Source: an uncultured Prevotellaceae bacterium
Lineage (GTDB): Bacteria > Bacteroidota > Bacteroidia > Bacteroidales > Muribaculaceae
Length of the DNA: 64,000 nucleotides
Direction of reading: 5' to 3'
NCBI GenBank assembly: GCA_900320055.1
Contig: ONQS01000005.1
Location: 49,906-113,905, forward strand
Shown here: piece by piece, positions 24,853 to 33,671 of the stretch
How positions within the stretch are numbered: position 1 is the stretch's first letter
Layout: every line of letters begins with the position of its first letter
Program-made: the position numbers and the translations under genes
Notes under the pieces: generated by a model
The model's input: only the letters and a program-made list of their open reading frames with translations
The model's database searches: none
What the model was told of the DNA's origin: nothing

Positions 24853-26004
24853 TCATGGCCGCAAATCGGCATCGTCCAGGACGCGCGCATACCTCACCTG
24901 GCTCTTGTACAGGGGGTAGTTCAGGGTGAGGATTGCCCCGCCGCCCTCGAGGGTGGCATAGGCGTCCTCGTCGCCCAGGGGCTGCAGCGTGGCGTCGATC
25001 CACTCTAGGTCGTAGTTACCCGCGAAGATGGTGGGCCTCAGATGCCCCTTGACCATGCCCGGCTTCCACTGCGACCGCATCACCCGCGCGCCGCCCACGT
25101 AGACGATGTCATAGCCGCCGTCGCCGTTGCCCACCAGCGCCAGCGTGTAGCGGCCGCCCAGCCTGAGCCACTCGTCCTGCAGGTCTCGATCCAGATAGCG
25201 CCAGTAGCCCTCGACGGGGTCAGTGCTCTGTGAGAAGTGTTCGTCCAGCGTCTCGAGGCTCCACGTTGTCGCCGTGGCAGCGACCCGCTGCGCGTCGTCG
25301 ATGGTCAGCACCGCGCGCTCAACCGACACACACGCGCCCGGTCCCACCAGATAACCCACCCGCACGTCGCCAATGGGTCTCTCGAGGTTGCATTCTATGA
25401 CCTTGACGAGTTCGCTCTTGCCGATCGAGACGCTGGCGCCACGCTCGTCCACATCCACGCAGAGGGTGTTATCGCCATCCTCGAGCGAAACGCCATGGGC
25501 AATGCGCTGGCTCGCCAATTCGGTCACCTGCCCAGACTGGTTCTGGATCAGGCGCACCCTCATCGTGCGACGGTCGGTGATGTCGTCTAGCGGGGCGCTG
25601 TTCTCACAACTCAGCACCACGGCACAGTAGTTGCCGTCACCGTCACGGTTAAACACCAGACCCCACTCCGTGCTTGTCAATGTGGTTTTGCCGCCTGTCA
25701 TCGGGTCCTTGATCGTGCGGCTCTTGCCCTGTTTGTTGTTGGTGTTGGCCAGTCGTAACTGGTAGCGGTAGGCCGTGGTGCGGATGCCCGTTGTGTCCAG
25801 GCCCAGGGCGGTTGCCATCGTTGCATTCTCGTCCACGAGGCGGTCGCCCTCGATCGCGCGGTAACGCCCCTGCATCCTCACTGCCGGGTTAGGGAAAAGC
25901 GCGCCGAAGCCGTTGCCTGCCGTGCTGTAGTAAGACTTTGCATGGCCATCGATGATGGTCACGGCCAGGAACACAACCGAGAGTATTGCAAATAACTTCT
26001 TCAT
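24853..26004 (-). CDS. Secreted protein of unknown function
   Basis: This 383-residue protein has a clear signal peptide ending near DGHAKS. Its mature part looks beta-rich, with no transmembrane helix. It has an early TAYRYQLRLANTN segment and a concanavalin-like central region (WGLVFNRDGDGNYCAVVLS). The C-terminal region reads like a DUF-type lipocalin/barrel (YTLALVGNGDGGYDIVYVGG and GMVKGHLRPTIFAGNYDLEW). The three cysteines are unpaired by eye. I recognise no family. It lies between repeat copy A and rlmH and is noticeably GC-rich. It could be a glycan- or lipid-binding protein, but nothing in the sequence proves this. Confidence 0.75.
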   Translation of the reverse strand: MKKLFAILSVVFLAVTIIDGHAKSYYSTAGNGFGALFPNPAVRMQGRYRAIEGDRLVDENATMATALGLDTTGIRTTAYRYQLRLANTNNKQGKSRTIKDPMTGGKTTLTSTEWGLVFNRDGDGNYCAVVLSCENSAPLDDITDRRTMRVRLIQNQSGQVTELASQRIAHGVSLEDGDNTLCVDVDERGASVSIGKSELVKVIECNLERPIGDVRVGYLVGPGACVSVERAVLTIDDAQRVAATATTWSLETLDEHFSQSTDPVEGYWRYLDRDLQDEWLRLGGRYTLALVGNGDGGYDIVYVGGARVMRSQWKPGMVKGHLRPTIFAGNYDLEWIDATLQPLGDEDAYATLEGGGAILTLNYPLYKSQVRYARVLDDADLRP

Positions 26005-26055
26005 TTCCGGTAAAAAAAAAGATAATGATCACCCATAATCCCTGATGCTGAGCCG

Positions 26056-26529
26056 CTACTCATGGTGGTAGGGCTCGTGGCGCAGGATGGTCATGGCGCG
26101 GTAGAGTTGCTCGACAAAGACTAGGCGCACCAGGTCGTGGGGCAGGGTCATCCTGCTCAGCGAGATCATCTCGCCAGCGCGGTCATAGACCTCGGGCGAG
26201 AAGCCGTAGGGGCCACCCACGACAAAGACGAGGTGCTTGGTGCCGCTGGCCATGCGCCGCTGCATCCACTGGCTGAAGTCGACTGAGGTGCGCTCGGTGC
26301 CGCGCTCGTCGAGCAGCACCACGTGGTCGCCGGCCTCGAGCGTGGCGAGCAGGGCGCGGCCCTCGGCCTGGCACTGCTGCTGGCGGCTCATGCGGCGCGA
26401 GCCCCTCGCATCGCCGACGTAGCGGATGCCGAAGGGCACATAGTGCTGCAGCCGCTTGACGTAGTCGTCGATGCCCTGGCGGACGTAGCCTGCCTCGGTC
26501 TTGCCGATGACGGCGAGGGTAATCTTCAT
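26056..26529 (-). CDS. rlmH: 23S rRNA (pseudouridine1915-N3)-methyltransferase
   Basis: This 157-residue SPOUT methyltransferase modifies pseudouridine 1915 in helix 69 of 23S rRNA. Family marks are the N-terminal MKITLAVIGKTE, the central HVVLLDERGTERTSVDFSQW, the SAM-knot loop FVVGGPYGFSPEVYDRA, and the C-terminal MTLPHDLVRLVFVEQLYRA. The length is standard. It has its own -7 element and is divergent from nadC. Confidence 0.96.
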   Translation of the reverse strand: MKITLAVIGKTEAGYVRQGIDDYVKRLQHYVPFGIRYVGDARGSRRMSRQQQCQAEGRALLATLEAGDHVVLLDERGTERTSVDFSQWMQRRMASGTKHLVFVVGGPYGFSPEVYDRAGEMISLSRMTLPHDLVRLVFVEQLYRAMTILRHEPYHHE

Positions 26530-26584
26530 TGCTGCTGTTGTTGTTATTGATTGTTTTGGGTCACCGTTTTGATGATTATTGGCA

Positions 26585-26592
26585 CAAAATTA
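26585..26592 (-). promoter_or_regulatory. rlmH: -7 element for rlmH
   Basis: TAATTTTG on the minus strand, about 56 bases before the start at 26529. Confidence 0.5.
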
Positions 26593-26613
26593 GCAAATCC
26601 GCCGAAATCTCCC

Positions 26614-26621
26614 TAACTTTG
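26614..26621 (+). promoter_or_regulatory. nadC: -7 element for nadC
   Basis: TAACTTTG lies 42 bases before the nadC ATG and is divergent from the rlmH promoter. Confidence 0.5.
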
Positions 26622-26663
26622 TGGTCGGAAATCGCTAAATAAAATAAAAAAAACGGATATCTC

Positions 26664-27512
26664 ATGAAGACGAGAGAAGAACTGATCGATGAGTTGATCG
26701 ACCTGTCGCTGGCCGAGGACATCGGCGACGGTGACGCGACCACGCTGTGCTGCATCCCTGCCGACGAGATGGGACGCCAGAGGCTGATCGTCAAGGAAGA
26801 GGGCATCCTGGCTGGTGTGGAGATCGCGCGACGCGTGTTTGAGAAATTTGACCCCGAGTTGCGCATGGAGGTGATGATCGGCGACGGCGCCCACGTGGTG
26901 CCGGGCGATGTGGCCTTTGTGGTGACGGGCAGGGTGCGCTCGCTGCTGCAGACCGAGCGCTTGATGCTCAACATCATGCAGCGCATGAGCGGTGTGGCGA
27001 CCACCACGGCTCGCTATGCCAAGTGCCTTGAGGGCCTGAAGACGCGCGTGCTGGACACACGCAAGACGACTCCGGGCATGCGCATGCTGGAAAAGGAGGC
27101 TGTGAAGATCGGCGGCGGGTGCAACCACCGCATCGGCCTGTTTGACATGATCCTGCTCAAGGACAACCATGTGGACTTTGCTGGCGGTATCGTGCCCGCG
27201 ATCGACAAGGCGCGCCAGTGGTGCAAGGACAACGGCAAGAGCCTGAAGATAGAGATCGAGGTGCGCAACCTGGACGAGTTGCAGCAGGTGCTGGACCATG
27301 GCGGCGTGGACCGCGTGATGCTCGACAACTTCAGCATCGAGAACACCCGCAAGGCGGTGGAACTGATTGCCGGCAGGATAGAGACCGAGTCGAGCGGCGG
27401 CATTACCATCGACACGCTGCGGGCCTATGGCGAGTGTGGCGTGGACTACATCTCGGTGGGAGCCCTCACACACTCCGTCAAGTCGCTGGACATGAGTTTC
27501 AAGGCCTGCTGA
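26664..27512 (+). CDS. nadC: Nicotinate-nucleotide pyrophosphorylase (carboxylating)
   Basis: This 282-residue enzyme makes nicotinate mononucleotide from quinolinate and PRPP in NAD synthesis. Family signatures are AEDIGDGDATT near residues 15-25 and LNIMQRMSGVATTT. The substrate-site stretch is LDTRKTTPGMR, then ILLKDNHV, and the C-terminal block is YISVGALTHS. Length and start match the family. The stop codon overlaps the start of the next gene (TGATG), so the two are translationally coupled. Confidence 0.96.
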   Translation: MKTREELIDELIDLSLAEDIGDGDATTLCCIPADEMGRQRLIVKEEGILAGVEIARRVFEKFDPELRMEVMIGDGAHVVPGDVAFVVTGRVRSLLQTERLMLNIMQRMSGVATTTARYAKCLEGLKTRVLDTRKTTPGMRMLEKEAVKIGGGCNHRIGLFDMILLKDNHVDFAGGIVPAIDKARQWCKDNGKSLKIEIEVRNLDELQQVLDHGGVDRVMLDNFSIENTRKAVELIAGRIETESSGGITIDTLRAYGECGVDYISVGALTHSVKSLDMSFKAC

Positions 27513-28591
27513 TGGGTAGCCGCTCGTTACAGGACATCGGTCCATTGACATGGCCTGGCGTGCCGCTCGGCGCGCCCCTGATTGTTGCTGGGCCATGCAG
27601 CGCCGAGAGCGAGCAGCAGACCCTGGAGGCCGCCCGCCAACTGAGCGAAATAGGCATCAAAGTGTTTAGGGCCGGCATCTGGAAACCGCGCACGATGCCT
27701 GGCGGATTTGAGGGGGTGGGAGACCGAGGCCTACCGTGGCTGCTCCGTGCAGGGCGAGAGACGGGCATGTCGCTGGCCACCGAAGTGGCTACCGTCGAGC
27801 ACGTGCATGCCGCCCTGGATGCTGGCATCAGCATCCTGTGGGTGGGTGCCAGGACGAGCGCCAACCCCTTTGCGATGCAAGACATCGCCGACGCGCTGCG
27901 CGGCCATGATGAGGTGACGGTGCTGGTCAAGAATCCGGTCAACCCTGACCTGGACCTGTGGCTGGGAGCGCTGCAACGCATACTGGGCGCGGGCATCCAC
28001 CGCCTAGGAGCCGTGCACCGCGGCTTCAGTTCGGCTGGCGAACACCTCTATCGCAACGACCCGCAATGGCACATCCCCTTTGAACTGCGCCGCCACGCAC
28101 CGGGCATGACGATCCTCTGTGACCCGTCTCACATCGGCGGCAAGCGGGAGTATGTCGAGCCACTGGCTCAGCAGGCGCTGGACATGGGTTTTGACGGCCT
28201 GATGATTGAGAGTCACTGTCATCCCGATCAAGCGCTGAGCGATAGTGCCCAGCAGGTTACACCCCAGCAACTCAAGTCCATCCTCGAGCGGCTGGTGGTG
28301 CGCTCAGGGACCCTGCTGGACGATGAATTGGCCCTATTGCGCCAGCAGATCGACGATTGTGACCACGAACTGCTTGCCGTGCTGGCCCGACGCATGAGCG
28401 TTGCGCGCCAGATAGGACGCTTCAAGAAGGCTCACAACATGCGGGTGGTGCAACCCACGCGCTATCACGACATGATCAAGGCTCGCATCGACGAGGGGAG
28501 CAGTCTGGATCTGCCGGTCGAATTCACCCAGCGCGTCATGCAGGCCATCCACGAAGAGAGCGTGCGACAGCAGATCGACCTGTTCAGTTAA
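27512..28591 (+). CDS. Bifunctional DAHP synthase / chorismate mutase
   Basis: This 359-residue fusion acts at two points of aromatic amino-acid synthesis. Residues about 20-255 are a type I DAHP synthase of the small KDPG-aldolase-like form, with IVAGPCSAES, FRAGIWKPRT, LWVGARTSANPF, LVKNPVNPD and CDPSHIGGKR. Residues about 268-359 are an AroQ chorismate mutase, with LALLRQQIDDCDHELLAVLARRM and RQIGRFK. Mutase fusion usually supports feedback control. The start at 27512 is chosen because a longer frame begins deep inside nadC; the TGATG overlap supports it. nadC and this gene may share precursor-biosynthesis regulation (inference). Confidence 0.93.
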   Translation: MGSRSLQDIGPLTWPGVPLGAPLIVAGPCSAESEQQTLEAARQLSEIGIKVFRAGIWKPRTMPGGFEGVGDRGLPWLLRAGRETGMSLATEVATVEHVHAALDAGISILWVGARTSANPFAMQDIADALRGHDEVTVLVKNPVNPDLDLWLGALQRILGAGIHRLGAVHRGFSSAGEHLYRNDPQWHIPFELRRHAPGMTILCDPSHIGGKREYVEPLAQQALDMGFDGLMIESHCHPDQALSDSAQQVTPQQLKSILERLVVRSGTLLDDELALLRQQIDDCDHELLAVLARRMSVARQIGRFKKAHNMRVVQPTRYHDMIKARIDEGSSLDLPVEFTQRVMQAIHEESVRQQIDLFS

Positions 28592-28600
28592 CGCACAATA

Positions 28601-29335
28601 GTGAAGATGAAGAAGAATATAGTTATCATCGGCGCATCATCGGGAATCGGTCAGGAAGTGGCTCGGCTGCTATTGAGCAAGGGGCACCGGCTGGGAATCG
28701 CAGCACGCCGCGAAGATCGGCTACGGGCCATTCAACAGGAAGCCTCGGATAGGGTAGTGACAGCCGCCATCGATGTGACCAGCGATGACGCGCCCCAACG
28801 CTTGCGGGCCCTCATCGATGAGTTGGGCGGAATGGACACCCTCGTGTACTCCTCAGGCGTCGGGAAACAGAATCGGGAACTCACGCCTGAAATAGAACTC
28901 AATACGGTAAACACCAATGCGATGGGGTATGCACGTATGATCGGGGAGGCATATCGGTATTTTGCCGAAAGTGGCCGTGAAGGGCATATTGCCGCCATCA
29001 CCTCCATCGCAGGCACCAAGGGGCTCGGTCCCGCACCCTCCTATTCTGCCACCAAGGCCCTGCAGAGCAACTATCTGCAAGCGCTTGAGCAGCAATCCAA
29101 CGCACGCGGCCTGAATATTTATTTCACGGATATCCGACCCGGCTTTGTCAATACCGATCTGCTGAGCGGAGACTTCAGATACCCCATGATGCTGAAACCC
29201 GACACCGTGGCCCGGCATATCGTAGACGCTATCGAGCATCGCCGTCACATTGTCGTTATCGACTGGAAATACCGCATCCTCACGGCATTGTGGCGCAGGG
29301 TGCCACGATGCGTCTGGCGACATATCAAACTCTGA
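28601..29335 (+). CDS. SDR-family oxidoreductase
   Basis: This 244-residue classical short-chain dehydrogenase/reductase has the cofactor motif GASSGIG (11-17) and a basic IAARREDRL stretch after beta-2, which favours NADP(H). The catalytic residues are Ser135 and YSATK (Tyr148, Lys152). The C-terminal 30 residues (HIVVIDWKYRILTALWRRVPR) are hydrophobic and basic, which suggests loose membrane association. It follows the DAHP synthase gene after 9 bases. Starts at 28601 and 28607 are both possible. Substrate unknown. Confidence 0.88.
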   Translation: MKMKKNIVIIGASSGIGQEVARLLLSKGHRLGIAARREDRLRAIQQEASDRVVTAAIDVTSDDAPQRLRALIDELGGMDTLVYSSGVGKQNRELTPEIELNTVNTNAMGYARMIGEAYRYFAESGREGHIAAITSIAGTKGLGPAPSYSATKALQSNYLQALEQQSNARGLNIYFTDIRPGFVNTDLLSGDFRYPMMLKPDTVARHIVDAIEHRRHIVVIDWKYRILTALWRRVPRCVWRHIKL

Positions 29336-29358
29336 AACGCACGCACGCGCAAAAAAAA

Positions 29359-29512
29359 GAAACGATATAGCAGTTGATCCTGAAACGTTTTTTTTTATGC
29401 GAATTTCGCTAATCAGATGAATATCACGAATTTATATTTAAAATTCGCATTCAATGAGTTTAATTCGCGTAATTCGCATTAGCCCCGCAGGGTTTGGGCT
29501 GGGCTTCTATAT
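29359..29512. repeat. Intergenic repeat element, copy B
   Basis: This is a direct repeat of the element at 24633-24796, about 154 bp. It has the same GAAACGATATAGCAGTTGA start, T-run, AATTCGC palindromic half-sites, and GC-rich end with GGCTTCTATAT. Differences are scattered, with a small deletion in the middle. It separates the SDR gene from the convergent NlpC/P60 gene. Confidence 0.85.
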
Positions 29513-29550
29513 ATTGCCCCCAAAAATTGCAGAAGGGGTAAAGTGTGTGA

Positions 29551-30198
29551 TCACATGGGAGAGGTGGTTACACGGGCTGCTGCATAGAAATGGGTGGCAT
29601 AATAGTTCTGCCGCAAATCATCGACAGCCACCCCGCGGGACGAGGACGCGTGGACAAACTTATTGTCCTTGAGGTAAATGCCCACATGAGAAACGCGGCC
29701 GTCACCATTGGTACAGAAAAAGACGAGGTCGCCCTCTCGCAAGTCGTCCAAGTCAATGATGCGGCAGTTTTCTTCCAGCATTTTGGCAGAGTTACGGTGG
29801 ACCTTGATATGATAGACTTTCAGAAACACCTCCATCACCAAGCCCGAGCAATCGGTGCCTTCGCCACAAGTGTGGGCAGCATACACATAGGGAGTCCCCA
29901 GCCATCGCTTCAACTCATGATAGAGGTCTTTATTATCCTTCCGGCCCAACTTGATATCCAGCCGTGCCCACTCATCGCTCACCAGTCCATGGCCCGATTG
30001 TGCAATGGGCTTCTTCTTATCCGTCACCGATGAGGGTGCATTGCCGCCATCGTCAGCCGTAGAGCCACCGCGATTGCGGCGCTCATGGTAGGGACGATAG
30101 GTGTGGGTCGCGCTGCTGGTGCTACGGCACGATACCACTGGCAGCGACAAGAGAATAGCCGCTGCCAGATAAAGTATCTTTGTACCGTATTGAGTCAT
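29551..30198 (-). CDS. NlpC/P60-family peptidoglycan endopeptidase lipoprotein
   Basis: This 215-residue exported cysteine peptidase has a lipobox ending at Cys24 (PVVSC) and a basic, Gly-rich linker. The catalytic domain spans about residues 85-205, with Cys117 in GTDCSGLV, His171 in SHVGIYL and His183 in FVHASSSRG. Such enzymes cut the D-Glu-meso-diaminopimelate bond in cell-wall stem peptides. It lies downstream of the DUF5606 gene by 24 bases and is probably the last gene of the nusB cluster. Confidence 0.93.
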   Translation of the reverse strand: MTQYGTKILYLAAAILLSLPVVSCRSTSSATHTYRPYHERRNRGGSTADDGGNAPSSVTDKKKPIAQSGHGLVSDEWARLDIKLGRKDNKDLYHELKRWLGTPYVYAAHTCGEGTDCSGLVMEVFLKVYHIKVHRNSAKMLEENCRIIDLDDLREGDLVFFCTNGDGRVSHVGIYLKDNKFVHASSSRGVAVDDLRQNYYATHFYAAARVTTSPM

Positions 30199-30222
30199 TT
30201 AATAAGAGGGGAAATGGGATGT

Positions 30223-30654
30223 TTAGTCGTTATTCTCCTCGGTGGGCTCCTGCGCTTCTTCCTCCTTAGTGGTGAAGTCGGTGATACCGGCGCCTACCAG
30301 AATGTTATACCACGAGATGATCTTCTTGATATCGCTGTTGTGAACACGCTCCTGATCCCAGTCGGCAAGCACTGCGTCCATCAACTCATGATACTGCTGG
30401 GGAGTGCTATAGGCCTTGACATCGAGCGCTTGGTTGTCAAACTTCTTTGAAATATTGTCAAATACCTGTGACAGTGGCACATCGTCAGCATTGGTGAAAA
30501 TGGAAATGTCACCAAGCGACATCACTCGGTCACGGGTGTGGACGGGAAAACGCTTGTGATCACTCAAGCCTTCAACCAGAAGCATATTCTTACCATACGA
30601 CACTAGTTTATACAGTCCAGAACGACCCGAAATGGATAAAATTTTCTTCAGCAT
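30223..30654 (-). CDS. DUF5606-domain protein
   Basis: This 143-residue Bacteroidetes-specific protein starts MLKKILSISGRSGLYKLVSYGKN, the family hallmark. A middle segment MSLGDISIFTN resembles a small RNA-binding or Sm-like fold, and the C-terminal tail is acidic and Glu-rich. Function unknown. It consistently sits next to coaE in related genomes (from memory), as here. Confidence 0.85.
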   Translation of the reverse strand: MLKKILSISGRSGLYKLVSYGKNMLLVEGLSDHKRFPVHTRDRVMSLGDISIFTNADDVPLSQVFDNISKKFDNQALDVKAYSTPQQYHELMDAVLADWDQERVHNSDIKKIISWYNILVGAGITDFTTKEEEAQEPTEENND

Positions 30655-30698
30655 AATTGATTGATAATAATTATTTAAAGTGTATTATTCTCTTGTGA

Positions 30699-31283
30699 TT
30701 ATTTAAGTTTTGCCAGCAAATCAGCGACTTGAGGCATCACTGCCGACTTATCATCATTGACGATAGCACACTCGCCAGGAGCCAATGCCTCCTCAAGACT
30801 TTGGGCAGCCATGCGGTCACGCACTTGCTGTGCCGTAAGGCCACTGCGTACCCTTACTCTGTCAATCCTCACGAGGGCCGGAGCGGTAACATGCCACACA
30901 TGATCCACCAGTCGGTCTAGTCGGGCCGTTCTCAGCAGCGCCGTCTCGACAAATGCGGCATCAGCACCACTAGCAGCCTGCTGCTCAGCCCATTGCACGA
31001 TATCTCTCGCCGTTGCAGGATGGACAATCGCATTGAGCCTCGATAGCGATTGCTCGTCGGTAAAAGCAACCGAGCCCAGATAACTTTTATTTAATGAGCC
31101 ATCAGCGCAATATGACTCGGTACCGAAAGCGCTAACGATCTGATCACGCACCAGAGCATCCTCATTCATCAGGCGCTTGGCCCTGCTATCACAATCATAG
31201 ACCTCATAGCCCATCACCTGAAGCATGCGAGAGACAACGCTCTTGCCGCTGCCTATGCCACCGGTTATCGCGATTAACTTCAT
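30699..31283 (-). CDS. coaE: Dephospho-CoA kinase
   Basis: This 194-residue enzyme phosphorylates the 3-prime hydroxyl of dephospho-CoA in the last step of coenzyme A synthesis. The Walker A motif is GGIGSGKS (8-15), followed by YEVYDCDSRAKRLMN and the LID region RVRSGLTAQQVRDRMAAQ. The start lies 7 bases after the YbbR gene. coaBC, for earlier steps of the same pathway, is 6 kb upstream on the same strand. Confidence 0.95.
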   Translation of the reverse strand: MKLIAITGGIGSGKSVVSRMLQVMGYEVYDCDSRAKRLMNEDALVRDQIVSAFGTESYCADGSLNKSYLGSVAFTDEQSLSRLNAIVHPATARDIVQWAEQQAASGADAAFVETALLRTARLDRLVDHVWHVTAPALVRIDRVRVRSGLTAQQVRDRMAAQSLEEALAPGECAIVNDDKSAVMPQVADLLAKLK

Positions 31284-31290
31284 CTCTTGA

Positions 31291-32253
31291 CTAATGCTTC
31301 TCGATAATGTACTCCACGCTATCGTGAGAGAATTTCACATCCTGATAGGCTGCCGGCACTTCACCGATCATCACTTTCACCTTGTTGCTGGTCGACGACA
31401 AATCCAGCGAATTAAAATCCACCACAGCGGTAATGCCCGCTTCATCCTTGACCTTGCTGGCCGGGGAGCGGTAAGTGACCTCAACGTCGCTCGGGAACAG
31501 CAGCATCTTAACCCCCGCAGGAGCGTTCCGCACGACAATCTTGACGGTGCGTGACTGCGGCTTCAGTTTCTCGACCGGGACCATGATATCGATTACCCTC
31601 GGCTCGACTACAGCGCCATTGATGGGCGCAATAGTGACTTTTCTGCGCAAGGTATCGGTAAGTTCCAGTTCCTCAACATGATAGGTGTACACCTCGTTAA
31701 TCTCGTTCAGCGTCTTAGCGTCACTGAACACCAACACTGAGTCTTGGCTCTGAATCAATGCGCCAAACTGCGTATAGTCCTCTCGAGGTTCGACCACAAT
31801 ATCGGTACGTACCGGGACTTTCTTTCCAGGCAGATCGGTAAACCTGATGTTGATCGACTCGGGCAACACGCTCACAATGTTGGCATGCTTGTTGAGCAAG
31901 GGTGCTATCGCCTTCTTCAAGTGGCTCTGATCCACCTTGAAATAGCCATTGCCGTCATTATAGTCGGTGAAGCGAAGCGTCAACGTGGGCGTCTTGTGAA
32001 AGAGATATGAGAAAAACCGGTAACCATGGTCTGTAACAGTAACGGTAAGGGTATCAGGCACCTTTGACAGCAGATGCACATTGTTGGGCATACTGATCTT
32101 GACAGGTACCTCAATATCCAGTTTCACATCGCTGTTAAACGTGAGAAACCCCCAGAATACCGCAGATATGATGACAAACCCGAGGTATAGCAGAATCGAC
32201 CTCAAGCGAGGTGATTCGTCGATACGTTCCCTGATTTTGTCCCAAAGTCTCAT
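31291..32253 (-). CDS. YbbR-like domain protein
   Basis: This 320-residue protein has one N-terminal membrane helix (about 19-38) followed by several YbbR repeats facing the periplasm. Firmicute YbbR (CdaR) regulates the diadenylate cyclase CdaA. In Bacteroidetes the partner is not established, and no cyclase gene is visible here. The protein lies between yajC and coaE with short spacers, in one operon. Confidence 0.85.
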   Translation of the reverse strand: MRLWDKIRERIDESPRLRSILLYLGFVIISAVFWGFLTFNSDVKLDIEVPVKISMPNNVHLLSKVPDTLTVTVTDHGYRFFSYLFHKTPTLTLRFTDYNDGNGYFKVDQSHLKKAIAPLLNKHANIVSVLPESINIRFTDLPGKKVPVRTDIVVEPREDYTQFGALIQSQDSVLVFSDAKTLNEINEVYTYHVEELELTDTLRRKVTIAPINGAVVEPRVIDIMVPVEKLKPQSRTVKIVVRNAPAGVKMLLFPSDVEVTYRSPASKVKDEAGITAVVDFNSLDLSSTSNKVKVMIGEVPAAYQDVKFSHDSVEYIIEKH

Positions 32254-32283
32254 TGTCCGGCTAGCGATTCTGATCTATCTGAA

Positions 32284-32616
32284 TTATTTGTTAGCAGGCG
32301 ACTCGGTAACGTCCTGCATCGACTGATAGATTGAGTTCTTGTCAATCTTGATGCGTACGCCATCGGCGATCTCCAGAATCACTGCATTGTCCTTGATGTC
32401 GCGGATGCGGCCATAGATACCACCAGCGGTCATAACCTTGTCACCAGACTTGAGACTATTACGGAAGGCATTGATCTTCTTCTGTTTTTTCTGCTGGGGA
32501 GCAATCATAAAGAAATAGAAGATTGCGATAAGCGCAACAATCATAATCATGCTGCTCCAACCTGAACCGGCGCCAGTTCCGCCAGTGGCTGCTTGCAATA
32601 ATACTGTATTAAGCAT
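32284..32616 (-). CDS. yajC: Preprotein translocase subunit YajC
   Basis: This 110-residue inner-membrane protein has a single helix (about 22-40, MIMIVALIAIFYFFMI) followed by the family block APQQKKQKKINAFRNSLKSG and DKVMTAGGIYGRI. It associates with SecDF to assist protein export. The first 20 residues are a Gly/Thr-rich stretch. Confidence 0.93.
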   Translation of the reverse strand: MLNTVLLQAATGGTGAGSGWSSMIMIVALIAIFYFFMIAPQQKKQKKINAFRNSLKSGDKVMTAGGIYGRIRDIKDNAVILEIADGVRIKIDKNSIYQSMQDVTESPANK

Positions 32617-32670
32617 AATGATTTCTGAATTTTGTTAATATAATAGATAATGTATTAAATGTCGAGACTA

Positions 32671-33609
32671 TCACCGCTTGAGCAATTTGCCATCGGTCCG
32701 CAACTGCTTGACGGCATTGTTAAGGATGCCATTAACAAACTTGCCACTTGCCGCGGTGCTGAAGTTCTTAGCCAACTCAATATACTCGTTGAGGGTAACC
32801 GCCGTAGGAATCTTATCAAAGGTGCGCAACTCGGCAAGAGCCGTACACATGATGATGCGGTCCATCAGCACAATACGATCCTTGTCCCAACGGCTACTCA
32901 TTACCAAATCATCGATAATTGCATTGTTTTCAGGCATCTGAACGACTGTGGCGCTGAACAATTCTTTGCCGAAATCGCTGTCCTCCTCGTCCTTGAACAT
33001 CGGCAGAATCACTTCCTCGTCATGGGTATCATCGGCCATGCGACGGAATGTCTTGCAGACAAACTGCCCCAACAGATCCATATCGTCCTCGGTCCAGAAC
33101 AGTGAACGTTGCTCAATGGCGTCGAGCATATTCTCGTCGGGCAGAATCACTTGCTTGATGAGTTGCTGCCACAATAGGCTATCTGCCATCATGGAATCCT
33201 CATCATCAGCCATATAGTCATTATACAGGTCGCTCTTGAGAATCTTGTCAAGCATCATCCGCTCAAAGATGGGATCGTCATTCCAGGTCACCGCATGGTC
33301 TTGGGCAAACTGCTGCAACTGCTCATTGGCAGCGAGGGCTGCCACCAGGCGGTTGTTGACAAACTTCATGTTGGGATTGAGTTCTTCCTCGGTGGGCATG
33401 TATTTATTGCGGGCCTCATCCAGACGCATCTCCTGTATATGAGTCAACTCGATGGGCAAACGCATCAAATAGTGGTACAACTCGTAGGTTTTGTCAAGAC
33501 AGGCATTCAAGTCCTTGAGCGCATTATCCAGCGTGCGCTCGGGACGAGTAAGCATATAGGAGTACAGATTCTGTACAACCTTGGTTCGTATTAAAACTCG
33601 ATTGATCAT
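32671..33609 (-). CDS. nusB: Transcription antitermination factor NusB, long Bacteroidetes form
   Basis: This 312-residue protein has the NusB fold in its C-terminal half. Signs are DRIVLMDRIIMCTALAEL and the ending TLNEYIELAKNFSTAASGKFVNGIL. The N-terminal 150 residues are a helical extension, beginning MINRVLIRTKVVQNLY, that enteric NusB (about 139 residues) lacks; this long form is usual in Bacteroidetes. NusB with NusE binds boxA in rRNA leaders. The gene heads the nusB-yajC-ybbR-coaE-DUF5606 operon and has a -7 element upstream. Confidence 0.92.
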   Translation of the reverse strand: MINRVLIRTKVVQNLYSYMLTRPERTLDNALKDLNACLDKTYELYHYLMRLPIELTHIQEMRLDEARNKYMPTEEELNPNMKFVNNRLVAALAANEQLQQFAQDHAVTWNDDPIFERMMLDKILKSDLYNDYMADDEDSMMADSLLWQQLIKQVILPDENMLDAIEQRSLFWTEDDMDLLGQFVCKTFRRMADDTHDEEVILPMFKDEEDSDFGKELFSATVVQMPENNAIIDDLVMSSRWDKDRIVLMDRIIMCTALAELRTFDKIPTAVTLNEYIELAKNFSTAASGKFVNGILNNAVKQLRTDGKLLKR

Positions 33610-33629
33610 AGTCTAAGTGTTTGAACTTG

Positions 33630-33637
33630 CAAAATTA
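33630..33637 (-). promoter_or_regulatory. nusB: -7 element for the nusB operon
   Basis: TAATTTTG on the minus strand, about 21 bases before the nusB start. Confidence 0.55.
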
Positions 33638-33671
33638 ACGAAAAATGGCGGCTCTGACAAGTATTTAGGGC

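Noticed and set aside
27218-27511. Upstream extension of the DAHP synthase gene
   Set aside because: It lies entirely inside nadC and gives a nonsense N-terminus; the TGATG junction marks the start at 27512.
26613-27596. 327-codon frame on the minus strand
   Set aside because: It lies opposite nadC and the DAHP synthase start and shows only repetitive composition from the antisense of a GC-rich gene.
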